DNA of 64,000 nucleotides from Deferrisoma camini S3R1. Its GTDB lineage: Bacteria > Desulfobacterota > Deferrisomatia > Deferrisomatales > Deferrisomataceae. Numbering within the stretch: position 1 is the first letter of the stretch; each line of letters begins with the position of its first letter. Of the stretch, positions 16,817 through 25,092 are shown piece by piece. The stretch covers positions 2,505,014 to 2,569,013 of the forward strand of contig NZ_JAFN01000001.1 of NCBI RefSeq assembly GCF_000526155.1, read 5' to 3'. The translations under genes and the position numbers were made by a program. Below the pieces are notes generated by a model that made no database searches, was not told the DNA's origin, and worked only from the letters and a program-made list of their open reading frames with translations.

Positions 16817-16845
16817 ATTATGCCCGGTCCCGGAAGGGCCGTCAA
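16817..16845 (-). promoter_or_regulatory. Sigma-70 promoter of the dct operon
   Basis: On the minus strand TTGACG (16840-16845), exactly 17 bases, CATAAT (16817-16822): both boxes match 5 of 6. It would start transcription near 16810, giving a leader of about 165 bases before dctP. Confidence 0.7.
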
Positions 16846-16892
16846 TGCAGATCGTGGGGGGCAGGGAGCGATGAGGCTCCCCGAAGGGCGGG

Positions 16893-18647
16893 TCAGGAGG
16901 GAGGGGGATGTCGAGGCAGCGTCACGGTGACCCGGGTGCCGTGGCCGGGCCGGCTCTCGATGCGCAGCCCCCCGCCCAGGAGCTCGGCGAGGTGCTTGAC
17001 GATGGCGAGGCCCAGGCCGGTGCCGCCCGTGGCCCGGGACCGGGCGGGGTCCACCCGGTAGAACCGCTCGGTCACCCGGGGGATCTCGTGGTCCGGGATG
17101 CCGATGCCGGTGTCCTCCACCGCAAAGGTCACGGTGTCGGCGTCGGCGGACACCTCGGCCCACACCCGCCCCCCCCGGGGGGTGTAGCGCACCCCGTTCT
17201 GTACCAGGTTCACCAGGATTGACTCGACCTTGTCGGTGTCCAGGTCCGCGGGGACCTCGGCCGGCGGCACCCGGGCCTCCAGGTTCACCCCGGCCTTCTC
17301 GGCCTCGGCCCGGAACATCTCCACGACCTGCCGCACCGGCTCCCGGGCGTCGAGGGGGGCGAGGCGAACCGGGGCGCCCCCGGCCTCGATCCGGGCCAGG
17401 TCCGACACGTCCCGCAGCAGCGCCTCCAGCCGGAGGGCGTTGCGGTGGATCGCCTCGACGAACCGCAGGGCCGCCTTCGGGTCGCCCAGGGCGGTGTGAC
17501 GCAGGGTCTCGGCCGCCCCCCGGATCGCGGTAAGCGGTGTCCGCAGCTCGTGGCCCAGGTTGGCCACGAAGTCGGTGCGCATCCGCTCCAGCTCGTGCTG
17601 GCGGGTCACGTCGCGCAGCACCACCAGGGTGCCCGGACGGCCGGCCTCGTCCGGGAACGGCACGAACCGCACCAGCAGCCGGCAGGGAGGGTCGGGCCAG
17701 TCCACGGCCACCGGCTCTGCGGCGGCCTCGGGATGCCGGCTCCACCGGTCCAGGGCCTCGAGCAGGTCCGGGTGGCGAAGGACCTCGGGGCCGGTGTGGG
17801 CGGTGGGGTCGTCACCGAGGCGGAGGATGTGTCGGGCGGCGGGGTTGGCCAGACGGACCCGGCCGTCCCCGCCCAGCACCAGCACCCCGTCGGGCAGGTG
17901 CTCCAGCAAGGCCTGGAGCCGCTCGTGCTCCCGCCGAATCTCGGCCAGGTCCTGGCGCAGGCCGTCCCGCAGCGCCAGGAGCGCCCGTTCCAGGTCGGCC
18001 AGGTCGTCGGCGCCGTGGACCGCGAGCTCGGCGCCCAGGTCCCCCTCGGCCGCCCGGGCCGCGAACCGCGTCAGGGCCCCGATCCGGCGGGTCAGCGACC
18101 GGGAGAACCACCAGGCCAGCACCAGGGCCGCGGCCACCCCTCCGAGCGCGGCCAGCGCAACCCGCCGGCGCATCTCGGCCCGCACGTTCGCGACCGAGGC
18201 CAGGCTCTGGGCCGCCCGCACCACCGGCACCCCCGGCACCGCCACGTACAGGAGCGGCTCCCCGATCGAGGCGCTGCGACGCCGGGCCACCCCGGTCCGC
18301 CCTGCCAGGGCCTCGCGCACCTCGGGCCGGCCGGCGTGGTTCTCCATGGTGGCGGGATCCCGGTGGCTGTCGGCCAGCACGCGACCGTCCCCCGCGATCA
18401 CGGTGAACCGCAGGCCGGTCCGGTCCGAGAGCTCCCGAACCCGTGCCCCCAGGAACTGGGCCGGCGCGGTCCGGAGGCCCTCGGCCGCGGCCCAGGCCAC
18501 CCGCTCCAGATCCCGGGCCACCCGCCCCGTCTCCCACCGGGCCAGGAACCGGTCGCCCAGGAGCCCGGCGGCCGCCACGAACACGGCCAACACCACCGCG
18601 GACTGGAGGAACAGGCGGCCGGCGAGGGAGCGGGGCACGGCGCTCAT
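16893..18647 (-). CDS. phoR: Phosphate-regulon sensor histidine kinase
   Basis: The 584-residue kinase has two N-terminal membrane segments (about 11-30 and 165-185) enclosing a sensor region of about 135 residues, then a HAMP linker, a PAS-like domain, the phosphoacceptor motif (His in NLGHELRTPLTAIRG) and an ATPase domain (LVNLVQNGVRY, DTGIGIP, GGTGLGLAIVK). It is the last gene of the pst-pho operon and its ATG overlaps the phoB stop. Its partner is PhoB. The periplasmic domain is larger than in E. coli PhoR, which has almost none. Confidence 0.9.
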   Translation of the reverse strand: MSAVPRSLAGRLFLQSAVVLAVFVAAAGLLGDRFLARWETGRVARDLERVAWAAAEGLRTAPAQFLGARVRELSDRTGLRFTVIAGDGRVLADSHRDPATMENHAGRPEVREALAGRTGVARRRSASIGEPLLYVAVPGVPVVRAAQSLASVANVRAEMRRRVALAALGGVAAALVLAWWFSRSLTRRIGALTRFAARAAEGDLGAELAVHGADDLADLERALLALRDGLRQDLAEIRREHERLQALLEHLPDGVLVLGGDGRVRLANPAARHILRLGDDPTAHTGPEVLRHPDLLEALDRWSRHPEAAAEPVAVDWPDPPCRLLVRFVPFPDEAGRPGTLVVLRDVTRQHELERMRTDFVANLGHELRTPLTAIRGAAETLRHTALGDPKAALRFVEAIHRNALRLEALLRDVSDLARIEAGGAPVRLAPLDAREPVRQVVEMFRAEAEKAGVNLEARVPPAEVPADLDTDKVESILVNLVQNGVRYTPRGGRVWAEVSADADTVTFAVEDTGIGIPDHEIPRVTERFYRVDPARSRATGGTGLGLAIVKHLAELLGGGLRIESRPGHGTRVTVTLPRHPPPS

Positions 18648-19333
18648 CCCCTCGGGTTGAACCGGTACCCCGCGCCCCGCACGGTCTCGATCCACCGGGG
18701 CCGGGTCGGGTCGGGCTCGAGCCGGGCCCGCAGGCGCCGCACGTGCACGTCCACCGTGCGGGGGTCCACCACCACGTCCGGATCCCAGGCGTGCTGGAGC
18801 AGGGCCTCCCGGGAGTACACCCGGTTCGGGTGGGAGGCCAGGAACTCCAGCAGCCGGTACTCCTGGGGCGCGAGCTCGACCTCCTGCCCACCGCGCCACA
18901 CCCGGCGGGCGCCCGGGTCGATCTCCAGCTCCCCGTGCCGGATCGGCCGCGCCCCGGCCTCCGGGTTCGCCGCCCGCTTCAGCACGGCCCGGACCCGGGC
19001 CACCAGCTCCCGGGGGCTGAACGGCTTGACCACGTAGTCGTCGGCCCCCAGTTCGAACCCGGCCAGGCGGTCGGGCTCGCCGCCCCGAGCCGTGAGCAGG
19101 ATCACCGGCACCTCCCGGGTGGCGTCGCGGGAGCGCAGGATCCGGAGGACCTCGAACCCCTGCAGGTCGGGGAGCATGACGTCCAGCACCACCAGGTCCG
19201 GCCGGACCTCGGCCGCGGCCCGAAGGGCCTCGTGCCCCGTGAGGGCCTGGGCCGTCTCGAACCCTGCGGCCTCCAGGTTGTAGGCCACCAGGTCCACCAG
19301 GTCCTCTTCGTCGTCCACCACCAGGATGCGCAT
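18644..19333 (-). CDS. phoB: Phosphate-regulon response regulator
   Basis: The 229-residue OmpR-family regulator has a receiver domain with Asp7/Asp8, phosphoacceptor Asp51 (VVLDVMLPD), Thr in LLTARGG and Lys in VVKPFSP. The winged-helix C-terminus includes LAPQEYRLLEFLASHPNRVYSRE and RTVDVHVRRLR. It would bind the half-site arrays at 23046-23073 and 23123-23150. It lies between phoU and phoR in the operon. Confidence 0.93.
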   Translation of the reverse strand: MRILVVDDEEDLVDLVAYNLEAAGFETAQALTGHEALRAAAEVRPDLVVLDVMLPDLQGFEVLRILRSRDATREVPVILLTARGGEPDRLAGFELGADDYVVKPFSPRELVARVRAVLKRAANPEAGARPIRHGELEIDPGARRVWRGGQEVELAPQEYRLLEFLASHPNRVYSREALLQHAWDPDVVVDPRTVDVHVRRLRARLEPDPTRPRWIETVRGAGYRFNPRG

Positions 19334-19354
19334 CGGCTCCCTCTTCGAGGCGGA

Positions 19355-20041
19355 TCAGCCGCCCTCCCCTCCCGGCACGTGGGTGTGCCGGATGTCCTTG
19401 CCCTTGACCAGGTAGATCACCATCTCCGAGATGTTGGTGGCGTGGTCGGCGATCCGCTCCAGGTACCGGGCGATCAGGATCAGCCCCAGGGCTCGGGAGA
19501 TGTTGGCCGGGTTCTCCATCATGTAGGTCAGCAGCTCCCGGAAGATCTGGTCGTTCAGGCGGTCCACCACGTCGTCGCTCTCGCACACCGCCTTGGCGGC
19601 GGCGGCGTCGCGCTGCACGTACGCGTCCAGGCTGCGCCGAACCATGTCGCGGGCGGCGTCCGCCATCCGGGGCAGGTCGATCAGGGGCTTGAGCGGCGGC
19701 TGATCCACCAGCTCCAGGACCCGCTCGCTCATGTTCACCGCCAGATCCCCGATCCGTTCCAGGTCGGTGGAGATCTTCAGCCCGGTGATGATCAGCCTGA
19801 GGTCCGTGGCCGCGGGCTGCCGCAGGGCCAGCAGCTCGATGCACCGCTCGTCGATCTCCACCTCGTACCGGTTGATCTCGTGGTCCCGGGCGATCACCCC
19901 CTGGGCCCGCTCGCCGTCCCGCTCCACCAGGGAGGCCATGGCGTCCTCGATGGCCTTCTCCACCAGCGCACCCATGCGCAGGATCTGCTGCTGGAGCCGC
20001 TCCAGCTCCGACTCGAACGCCTTGCTCGTGTGGGGTTTCAT
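19355..20041 (-). CDS. phoU: Phosphate signalling protein PhoU
   Basis: The 228-residue all-helical protein has two repeated three-helix units with the metal-binding ERIGDLAVNMSE and RIADHATNISEMVIY motifs of PhoU. It links Pst transport to PhoR, keeping the regulon off when phosphate is plentiful. It follows pstB after 25 bases and precedes phoB after 21 bases. Confidence 0.93.
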   Translation of the reverse strand: MKPHTSKAFESELERLQQQILRMGALVEKAIEDAMASLVERDGERAQGVIARDHEINRYEVEIDERCIELLALRQPAATDLRLIITGLKISTDLERIGDLAVNMSERVLELVDQPPLKPLIDLPRMADAARDMVRRSLDAYVQRDAAAAKAVCESDDVVDRLNDQIFRELLTYMMENPANISRALGLILIARYLERIADHATNISEMVIYLVKGKDIRHTHVPGGEGG

Positions 20042-20066
20042 GATCCGACTCCGGAGGGGGCCCGAA

Positions 20067-20828
20067 TCATCCGAACCGGCCGGTGATGTAGGCCTCGGTC
20101 TGCTCCTGGGCGGGGGAGGTGAAGATCGTCTGGGTTCGATCGTACTCCACGAGCCGACCCATGTAAAAAAAGCCCGTGTAATCGGAGACCCGCGCCGCCT
20201 GCTGCATGTTGTGGGTGACGATCACGATGGTGTAGCGCTCCTTGAGCTCGCCGATCAGGTCCTCGAGGCGGGCCGTGGAGATGGGGTCGAGGGCGCTGGC
20301 CGGCTCGTCCATGAGGAGCACCTCCGGCTCCACGGCCAGGGCCCGAGCGATGCACAGCCGCTGCTGCTGGCCCCCCGAGAGCTCCAGGGCGGACGACCGG
20401 AGCCGGTCCTTCACCTCGTCCCACAGCGAGGCCTTCCGGAGGGCGTCCTCCACGATCTCGGCCAGGCGGGCCTTGTCCCGGATGCCGTGGATGCGCGGCC
20501 CGTAGGCCACGTTGTCGAAGATGGACTTGGGAAAGGGGTTCCACCGCTGGAACACCATGCCCACCCGGCGGCGCAGGTCCACCACGTCGGTGGCAGGGGA
20601 GAGGATGTCCTCCCCGTCCAGCAAGATGCTGCCGCGGGTGCGGGCGCCCGGCACCAGATCGTTCATCCGGTTCAGGCACCGCAGGAACGTGCTCTTGCCG
20701 CACCCGGACGGCCCGATGAGGGCCGTGACCCGGTTCGACGGGATCCGGATCGAGATGCCGTGGAGGGCCTGCTTCGAGCCGTACCACACCTCGACGTTCT
20801 GGCAATCGATGCGTACCGGTTCGTCCAT
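20067..20828 (-). CDS. pstB: Phosphate ABC transporter ATP-binding protein
   Basis: The 253-residue ATPase has PstB landmarks: [14 protein letters not shown], Walker [10 protein letters not shown], the [14 protein letters not shown]-loop, the [15 protein letters not shown] signature and Walker [14 protein letters not shown]. It powers PstC/PstA phosphate import and follows pstA after 19 bases. Confidence 0.95.
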   Translation of the reverse strand: MDEPVRIDCQNVEVWYGSKQALHGISIRIPSNRVTALIGPSGCGKSTFLRCLNRMNDLVPGARTRGSILLDGEDILSPATDVVDLRRRVGMVFQRWNPFPKSIFDNVAYGPRIHGIRDKARLAEIVEDALRKASLWDEVKDRLRSSALELSGGQQQRLCIARALAVEPEVLLMDEPASALDPISTARLEDLIGELKERYTIVIVTHNMQQAARVSDYTGFFYMGRLVEYDRTQTIFTSPAQEQTEAYITGRFG

Positions 20829-20847
20829 GAATCGTGCCTCTGCGGCG

Positions 20848-21708
20848 CTACCGGGCCGTCTCGAGCCGGCGGCGCATGCGGCTTCGCACGGCGAACGCCG
20901 TGAGGTTCAGGGTGAACACGAGCCCCACCAGCACCAGGGCCGTGCCGTAGGCGATGGGCCGGACCTTCTCCAGGGAGTGGTGCTGGGTGGACAGGATGTA
21001 GAGGTGATAGGGCAGGGCCATGAACTGATCGGAGAGGCTCGTGGGCGCGAACGGCAAGAAGAACGCCACCCCGGTGAACAGGATCGGCGCGGTCTCGCCG
21101 GCGGCCCGGCTGAGCCCCAGGATCGCGCCCGTGAGGATGCCGGGGAGGGCCGGCGGCAGCACCACCGTGCGCACGGCCTGCCACCGGGTGGCGCCCAGGG
21201 CCAGGGCGCCGTCCCGGTAGGCCCGGGGCACGCTCTTCAGGGCCTCCTCGCTGGCGGTGATGATCCACGGCAGGGTCAGCAGCCCCAGGGTGAGCCCGGC
21301 CGACAGGAGGCTGGTGCCCAGCCCCAGCAGATCCACGAACAGCACCACGCCGAACAGCCCGTACACGATGCTGGGCACGCCCGAGAGGTTCCGGATGGCC
21401 AGCCGGATCCAGCGGGTGGTCCGGTTGTCCGGGGCGTACTCCGTCAGGTAGATGGCCGCTCCCACCCCCAAGGGCAGCGAGAAGACCACGGTGAGCAGGC
21501 TCACCAGGGCCGTGCCCGCGATGGCCGGGAAGATGCCGCCTTGGGTCATGCCCTTGCGGGGCCGGTCGGTGAGGAACTCCCACCCCATCACCTGCCAGCC
21601 CTGGCGGGCGATGTGCACCAGAAAGAGCACCAGCACGGCCACCACCAGCACCGTGCTCAGCACCAGCCACGACCGCCCCAGGGCCGACCAGATCCGCTTC
21701 GCTCTCAC
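20848..21708 (-). CDS. pstA: Phosphate ABC transporter permease PstA
   Basis: The 286-residue membrane protein has six hydrophobic segments and PstA motifs ([48 protein letters not shown]). Translation starts at GTG 21708 in a GTGA overlap with the pstC stop. It pairs with PstC to form the membrane channel. Confidence 0.93.
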   Translation of the reverse strand: MRAKRIWSALGRSWLVLSTVLVVAVLVLFLVHIARQGWQVMGWEFLTDRPRKGMTQGGIFPAIAGTALVSLLTVVFSLPLGVGAAIYLTEYAPDNRTTRWIRLAIRNLSGVPSIVYGLFGVVLFVDLLGLGTSLLSAGLTLGLLTLPWIITASEEALKSVPRAYRDGALALGATRWQAVRTVVLPPALPGILTGAILGLSRAAGETAPILFTGVAFFLPFAPTSLSDQFMALPYHLYILSTQHHSLEKVRPIAYGTALVLVGLVFTLNLTAFAVRSRMRRRLETAR

Positions 21709-22610
21709 TGGGCCCTCCTCCCCCGCCGGATGAACCCGTCGGCCACCCAGTTCACGGCGAACGAGATCACGAACAGGGCGAACCCCACCGCGAACAGGGC
21801 GAAGTAGTGGGCCGTGCCGTGGGGCACCTCGCCGAGCTCGATGGCGATGGTGGCCGTCATGGTCCGCACCGGCGACAGGAGCCCCGAGGGGAACGCCGGC
21901 GCGTTGCCCGTGGCCATGAGCACGGTCATGGTCTCGCCGATGGCCCGGCCCATGGCGAGCATCATCGCCGCCAGAATGCCGGGGGCCGCGGCGGACAGGG
22001 TGACCTTGACCAGGGTCTCCCAGGGGTTGGCCCCCAGGGCCAGGCTGGCCAGACGGTGGTCCCGGGGCACCGCCCGCAGGGCGTCCTCGGACAGGCTCAC
22101 CGCCGTGGGCAGGGCCATGACCGTGAGCAGCACGGCCCCATTCAGGGCGGTGAGCCCGTTGGGCAGCCCGAACAGCCGCGCGATCGCCGGCCCCACCACC
22201 ACGATGCCGATGAACCCCACCACCACGCTGGGAATCGCGGCCAGCATCTCCACGGCCGGCTTGAGCACCTCGCGGACCCGCGCGGGCGCGAACTCCGACA
22301 GGTACGCGGCCACCCCGATCCCCAGGGGCACGGTGAACGCCATCGCCCCGAGGGTGACCAGAAAGGTGGAGGCCACCATGGAGCCGATGCCGTACCTCGC
22401 CCCCTCCGGGCTCGTGGGGTCCCACCGGGCCGTGGTGAGGAACTCCCAGATCGGGACCTCGCGGAAGGCCCGGGCGCCCTGCCACAGGAGCAGCACGAAG
22501 ATCCCGGCCAGCACGAGGACCGAGGTGTACCCGCACAGGGCGAGAACCCCTTCCATCAGGCGTTCCCCCGCCCGGAAGCGGCGACGGGTCACGGTCATCG
22601 AATCTCTCAT
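21705..22610 (-). CDS. pstC: Phosphate ABC transporter permease PstC
   Basis: The 301-residue permease has six hydrophobic segments and PstC motifs (EMLAAIPSVVVGFIG, MALPTAVSLSEDALRAVP, AMGRAIGETMTVLMATG). It is the first gene of pstC-pstA-pstB-phoU-phoB-phoR. The ATG at 22610 and another at 22598 are both possible. Its predicted Pho-box promoter lies 420 bases upstream, so the leader would contain a heptamer array, an octamer array and palindromic repeat copy 4. Confidence 0.93.
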   Translation of the reverse strand: MRDSMTVTRRRFRAGERLMEGVLALCGYTSVLVLAGIFVLLLWQGARAFREVPIWEFLTTARWDPTSPEGARYGIGSMVASTFLVTLGAMAFTVPLGIGVAAYLSEFAPARVREVLKPAVEMLAAIPSVVVGFIGIVVVGPAIARLFGLPNGLTALNGAVLLTVMALPTAVSLSEDALRAVPRDHRLASLALGANPWETLVKVTLSAAAPGILAAMMLAMGRAIGETMTVLMATGNAPAFPSGLLSPVRTMTATIAIELGEVPHGTAHYFALFAVGFALFVISFAVNWVADGFIRRGRRAQ

Positions 22611-22615
22611 GCGGA

Positions 22616-22641
22616 TCTCGGTCGTTGGTCGTTGGTCGATT
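22616..22641. repeat. Tandem heptamer array before pstC
   Basis: Units of the TCGGTCG / TTGGTCG type are repeated three times just upstream of the pstC start. Same family as 9137 and 50412. Confidence 0.6.
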
Positions 22642-22671
22642 GGGCCTTCAGCCCGCTGGAAGGGTCAAAGG

Positions 22672-22711
22672 CTAGAACGCTAGAAAGCTGGGAAGCTGGA
22701 AGCCTGAAAAC
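22672..22711. repeat. Tandem octamer array (five units)
   Basis: CTAGAACG, CTAGAAAG, CTGGGAAG, CTGGAAGC and CTGAAAAC follow in perfect eight-base phase. The reverse complement of the same pattern occurs at 58822-58861 in front of the DUF4340 gene. Confidence 0.65.
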
Positions 22712-22757
22712 CTCTTTCATCTCCCAGCAGTTGCGCAGGGTTACGCCAAAGTCTGGT

Positions 22758-22942
22758 GGGCATGGGGTCTACCGGAGAGCCGGGCGCGGCTCCTATGTTC
22801 GCCGCGCAGTGCCTCCGGCGTCCGGACCGCGAAAGGGTACCCATTCCCCACCGCCGTGATGAAACCAACTCCCGTGTCTTGTGCCTGCGCGGCGAATCTC
22901 AACGCGCGGCTTCGCGCCCGGCCGGAGGTAGGCCCCATGCCC
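22758..22942. repeat. Palindromic intergenic repeat, copy 4, in the pstC leader
   Basis: A 185-bp element with ends GGGCATGGGGTCTACC / GGTAGGCCCCATGCCC. The inner CGCCGCGCAG arms and CCGGGCGCG arms are conserved while the end arms are of the 'CATGGGG' type, like copy 1. A further left-end fragment (22999-23029) lies next to the predicted promoter. On the transcript from that promoter the element would fold into a long hairpin. Confidence 0.85.
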
Positions 22943-23029
22943 TCCACGCAACGCTCGGGCCGACGCTTACGCGATGTTTGCGGCCGCCGAATCCGCAAGG
23001 GCATGGGGCCTGGTGAATCGCCGGGCGGG

Positions 23030-23073
23030 AGTGTACCAAGGGAATGTTACGGGAAGGTTACGACCGTGTTGCG
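23030..23073 (-). promoter_or_regulatory. Predicted PhoB-dependent promoter for pstCAB-phoUBR
   Basis: Three half-sites, GTTACG (23046), GTTACG (23057) and GTTGCG (23068), are spaced exactly 11 bases apart, the helical phase of known Pho boxes. On the minus strand a -10 box TACACT (23030-23035) follows the array after ten bases. The arrangement mirrors the pstS side exactly. Confidence 0.65.
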
Positions 23074-23122
23074 AAACGATGACATCCCCGGCCCGCTGGG
23101 CGTCTGGCGATCTTCACGAACC

Positions 23123-23166
23123 CGTCATCGTTTCGTAACCCGGCCGTAACATCGGCCGGGTACCAT
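23123..23166 (+). promoter_or_regulatory. Predicted PhoB-dependent promoter for pstS
   Basis: CGTCAT (23123), CGTAAC (23134) and CGTAAC (23145) are spaced 11 bases apart. Ten bases after the last comes a -10 box TACCAT (23161-23166). This is the same architecture as the divergent pstC promoter, in mirror image. The pstS start lies 55 bases further on. Confidence 0.65.
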
Positions 23167-23220
23167 GGCCACCGTGGAAGACGAACAAACCCCATCCGAA
23201 GAGGAAAGGAGACGAGCCCC

Positions 23221-24108
23221 ATGCGCACCCTCACAGCCCTGCTCACCCTCACCGCCGTGGCCGTGGCCGGCCCTGCCCTGGCGGGGCGTAAGATGGTCCA
23301 GGTCAAAGGATCCGACACCCTGGTGAACCTGGCCCAGGCCTGGGCCGAGGCGTTCCTGGACGAGACCGGTCAGTTCGTGGCCGTGACCGGCGGCGGCTCC
23401 GGCACCGGCATCGCGGCCCTCATCGACGGTCGGGCCGACATCGCGGACGCCTCGCGTCGGATCAAGCCCAAGGAGATCGAGCTGGCCCGGAAGAACGGGG
23501 TGGAGCCCGTGGAGTTCGCCGTGGCGGTGGACGGCCTGTGCGTCATCGTAAGCGACCAGAACCCCATCGACGCCCTCACCGTGGACGAGGTGGGGCGGCT
23601 GTTCCGGGGCGAGCTCAAGAACTGGAAGGCCCTGGGCGGCCCCGACCGGCCGGTGACCCTGTACGGCCGGCAGTCCAACTCGGGCACCTACGTGTTCTTC
23701 CAGGAGCACGTGCTGGGCAACCGGGACTACGCCCAGACCATGAACCGCATGAACGGAAACGCCCAGATCCTGGAGGCCGTGGCCCGGGACGCTTCGGCGG
23801 TGGGCTACGTGGGCATCGGCTACGTGGTGGACGAGCACGGCAACGTCCGCAAGGGCATCAAGCCCCTCAAGATCAAGACCGCCTCGGGAGAGGCCCTGAG
23901 CCCCCTGGATCGGGAGGCCGTGAAGGCCGGCCGCTACCCCTTGGCCCGGGCCCTGTACCAGTACACCAACGGCACCCCCCGCGGCGTGGTGGCCGAGCTC
24001 CTGAAGTTCGAGCTGTCGGAAGCCGGCCAGAGGATCGCGGAGGAGCAAGGGTTCTACCCCGTGGGCGGGGAACTCCTCGAAAAGAACCGGAAAGCCCTGG
24101 GCGAGTAG
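23221..24108 (+). CDS. pstS: Phosphate ABC transporter substrate-binding protein
   Basis: The 295-residue periplasmic protein starts with a signal peptide (cleavage after GPALA). It has phosphate-contact motifs of the PstS family: KGSDTL near the N-terminus, TGGGSGTGIAALIDGRADIADASR, and RQSNSGTYVFF. It is divergent from the pst-pho operon behind its own Pho-box promoter. GAAAGGAG precedes the ATG. Confidence 0.94.
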   Translation: MRTLTALLTLTAVAVAGPALAGRKMVQVKGSDTLVNLAQAWAEAFLDETGQFVAVTGGGSGTGIAALIDGRADIADASRRIKPKEIELARKNGVEPVEFAVAVDGLCVIVSDQNPIDALTVDEVGRLFRGELKNWKALGGPDRPVTLYGRQSNSGTYVFFQEHVLGNRDYAQTMNRMNGNAQILEAVARDASAVGYVGIGYVVDEHGNVRKGIKPLKIKTASGEALSPLDREAVKAGRYPLARALYQYTNGTPRGVVAELLKFELSEAGQRIAEEQGFYPVGGELLEKNRKALGE

Positions 24109-24137
24109 CCGGTTCCCGCCCACAACCGAGCCCTCGA

Positions 24138-24167
24138 ACGAAGGCCCCGCCACGGCGGGGCCTTCGT
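24138..24167. terminator. Strong hairpin between pstS and glnB
   Basis: ACGAAGGCCCCGC, loop CACG, GCGGGGCCTTCGT: a perfect 13-bp stem 30 bases after the pstS stop. There is no T-run, so it may work in both directions for the convergent pstS and glnB transcripts or simply protect 3' ends. Confidence 0.6.
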
Positions 24168-24202
24168 CGTCTGTCAACCTGGCGCCTGAACAGACGCGCT
24201 CT

Positions 24203-24275
24203 GGGGGGCATGAAGCCTGCCGGGGTACCGGGCGCGGCGAGTCTCGCGCCCGGGCGGAAGCAGGTCCCCTGTCCC
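24203..24275. repeat. Degenerate palindromic repeat, copy 5 (short)
   Basis: A shrunken member of the family: CCGGGCGCG and CGCGCCCGG arms face each other directly across eight bases, with the core gone, and CAGGTCCCCTGTCCC at the right end. Its left flank CAGACGCGCTCTGGGG is almost the same as that of copy 8 at 47776. Confidence 0.6.
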
Positions 24276-24328
24276 GGCGTCGAAAAGGCGCACCACGCTT
24301 GCTGTCGGTTCGACAACCGCACCCCGCC

Positions 24329-24697
<369 letters not shown>

Positions 24698-24776
24698 TCA
24701 CCGATGGGTTCGAGCGGTCGAGGGCCCGGTCGCCGCCGCCACGCACAGGGCCTTCTGCCGCTCGTTCCCCACTCCT

Positions 24777-24792
24777 TACACGAACCGTGCCA
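24777..24792 (-). promoter_or_regulatory. Possible weak sigma-54 promoter for glnB
   Basis: On the minus strand TGGCACG (24786-24792) is a perfect -24 element, but the -12 element reads GTGTA (24777-24781), lacking the usual GC. It lies about 110 bases upstream of glnB. Because of the poor -12 box I rate it low. Confidence 0.3.
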
Positions 24793-25018
24793 GGCCGGCA
24801 CGGCCTCGGCCCACCTCCCTGGCGGAACGAGGCGAAACGGGGAATCTCCGTAAAAAACACAATTGTCCCAAAGAAACGCAGCGCTACATTTTTGTCTGAT
24901 ACGACACTCAACGGTCCGATTTTGTCTCACGATCCCCCACCCCGCCCTCCTCTCCGAGAGAAGAAAACCAAAGACATCTCAATGTGTTACACCGTATACC
25001 TCTCCAAGACGGACCGGC

Positions 25019-25034
25019 TGGCACGCCTCTGGCA
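25019..25034 (+). promoter_or_regulatory. Sigma-54 promoter of amtB
   Basis: TGGCACG, four bases, TGGCA matches the sigma-54 consensus (TGGCACG-N4-TTGCA) at all but one fixed base, with the essential GG and GC at the right spacing. Transcription would start near 25045, 48 bases before amtB. Two direct repeats, ATTTTTGTCTGA (24888) and GATTTTGTCTCA (24918), 30 bases apart in the AT-rich region upstream, are candidate activator sites. The stretch 24668-25018 holds nothing else I recognise. Confidence 0.7.
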
Positions 25035-25092
25035 CGGGGCCCTCGGTGTCGCCGCCGCGACAAGGACCCCAACCAGCAAAGGAGACGGTACG

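Noticed and set aside
24777-24792. Sigma-54 promoter for glnB as a firm call.
   Set aside because: The -24 element is perfect but the -12 element lacks the essential GC; kept only as a low-confidence feature.
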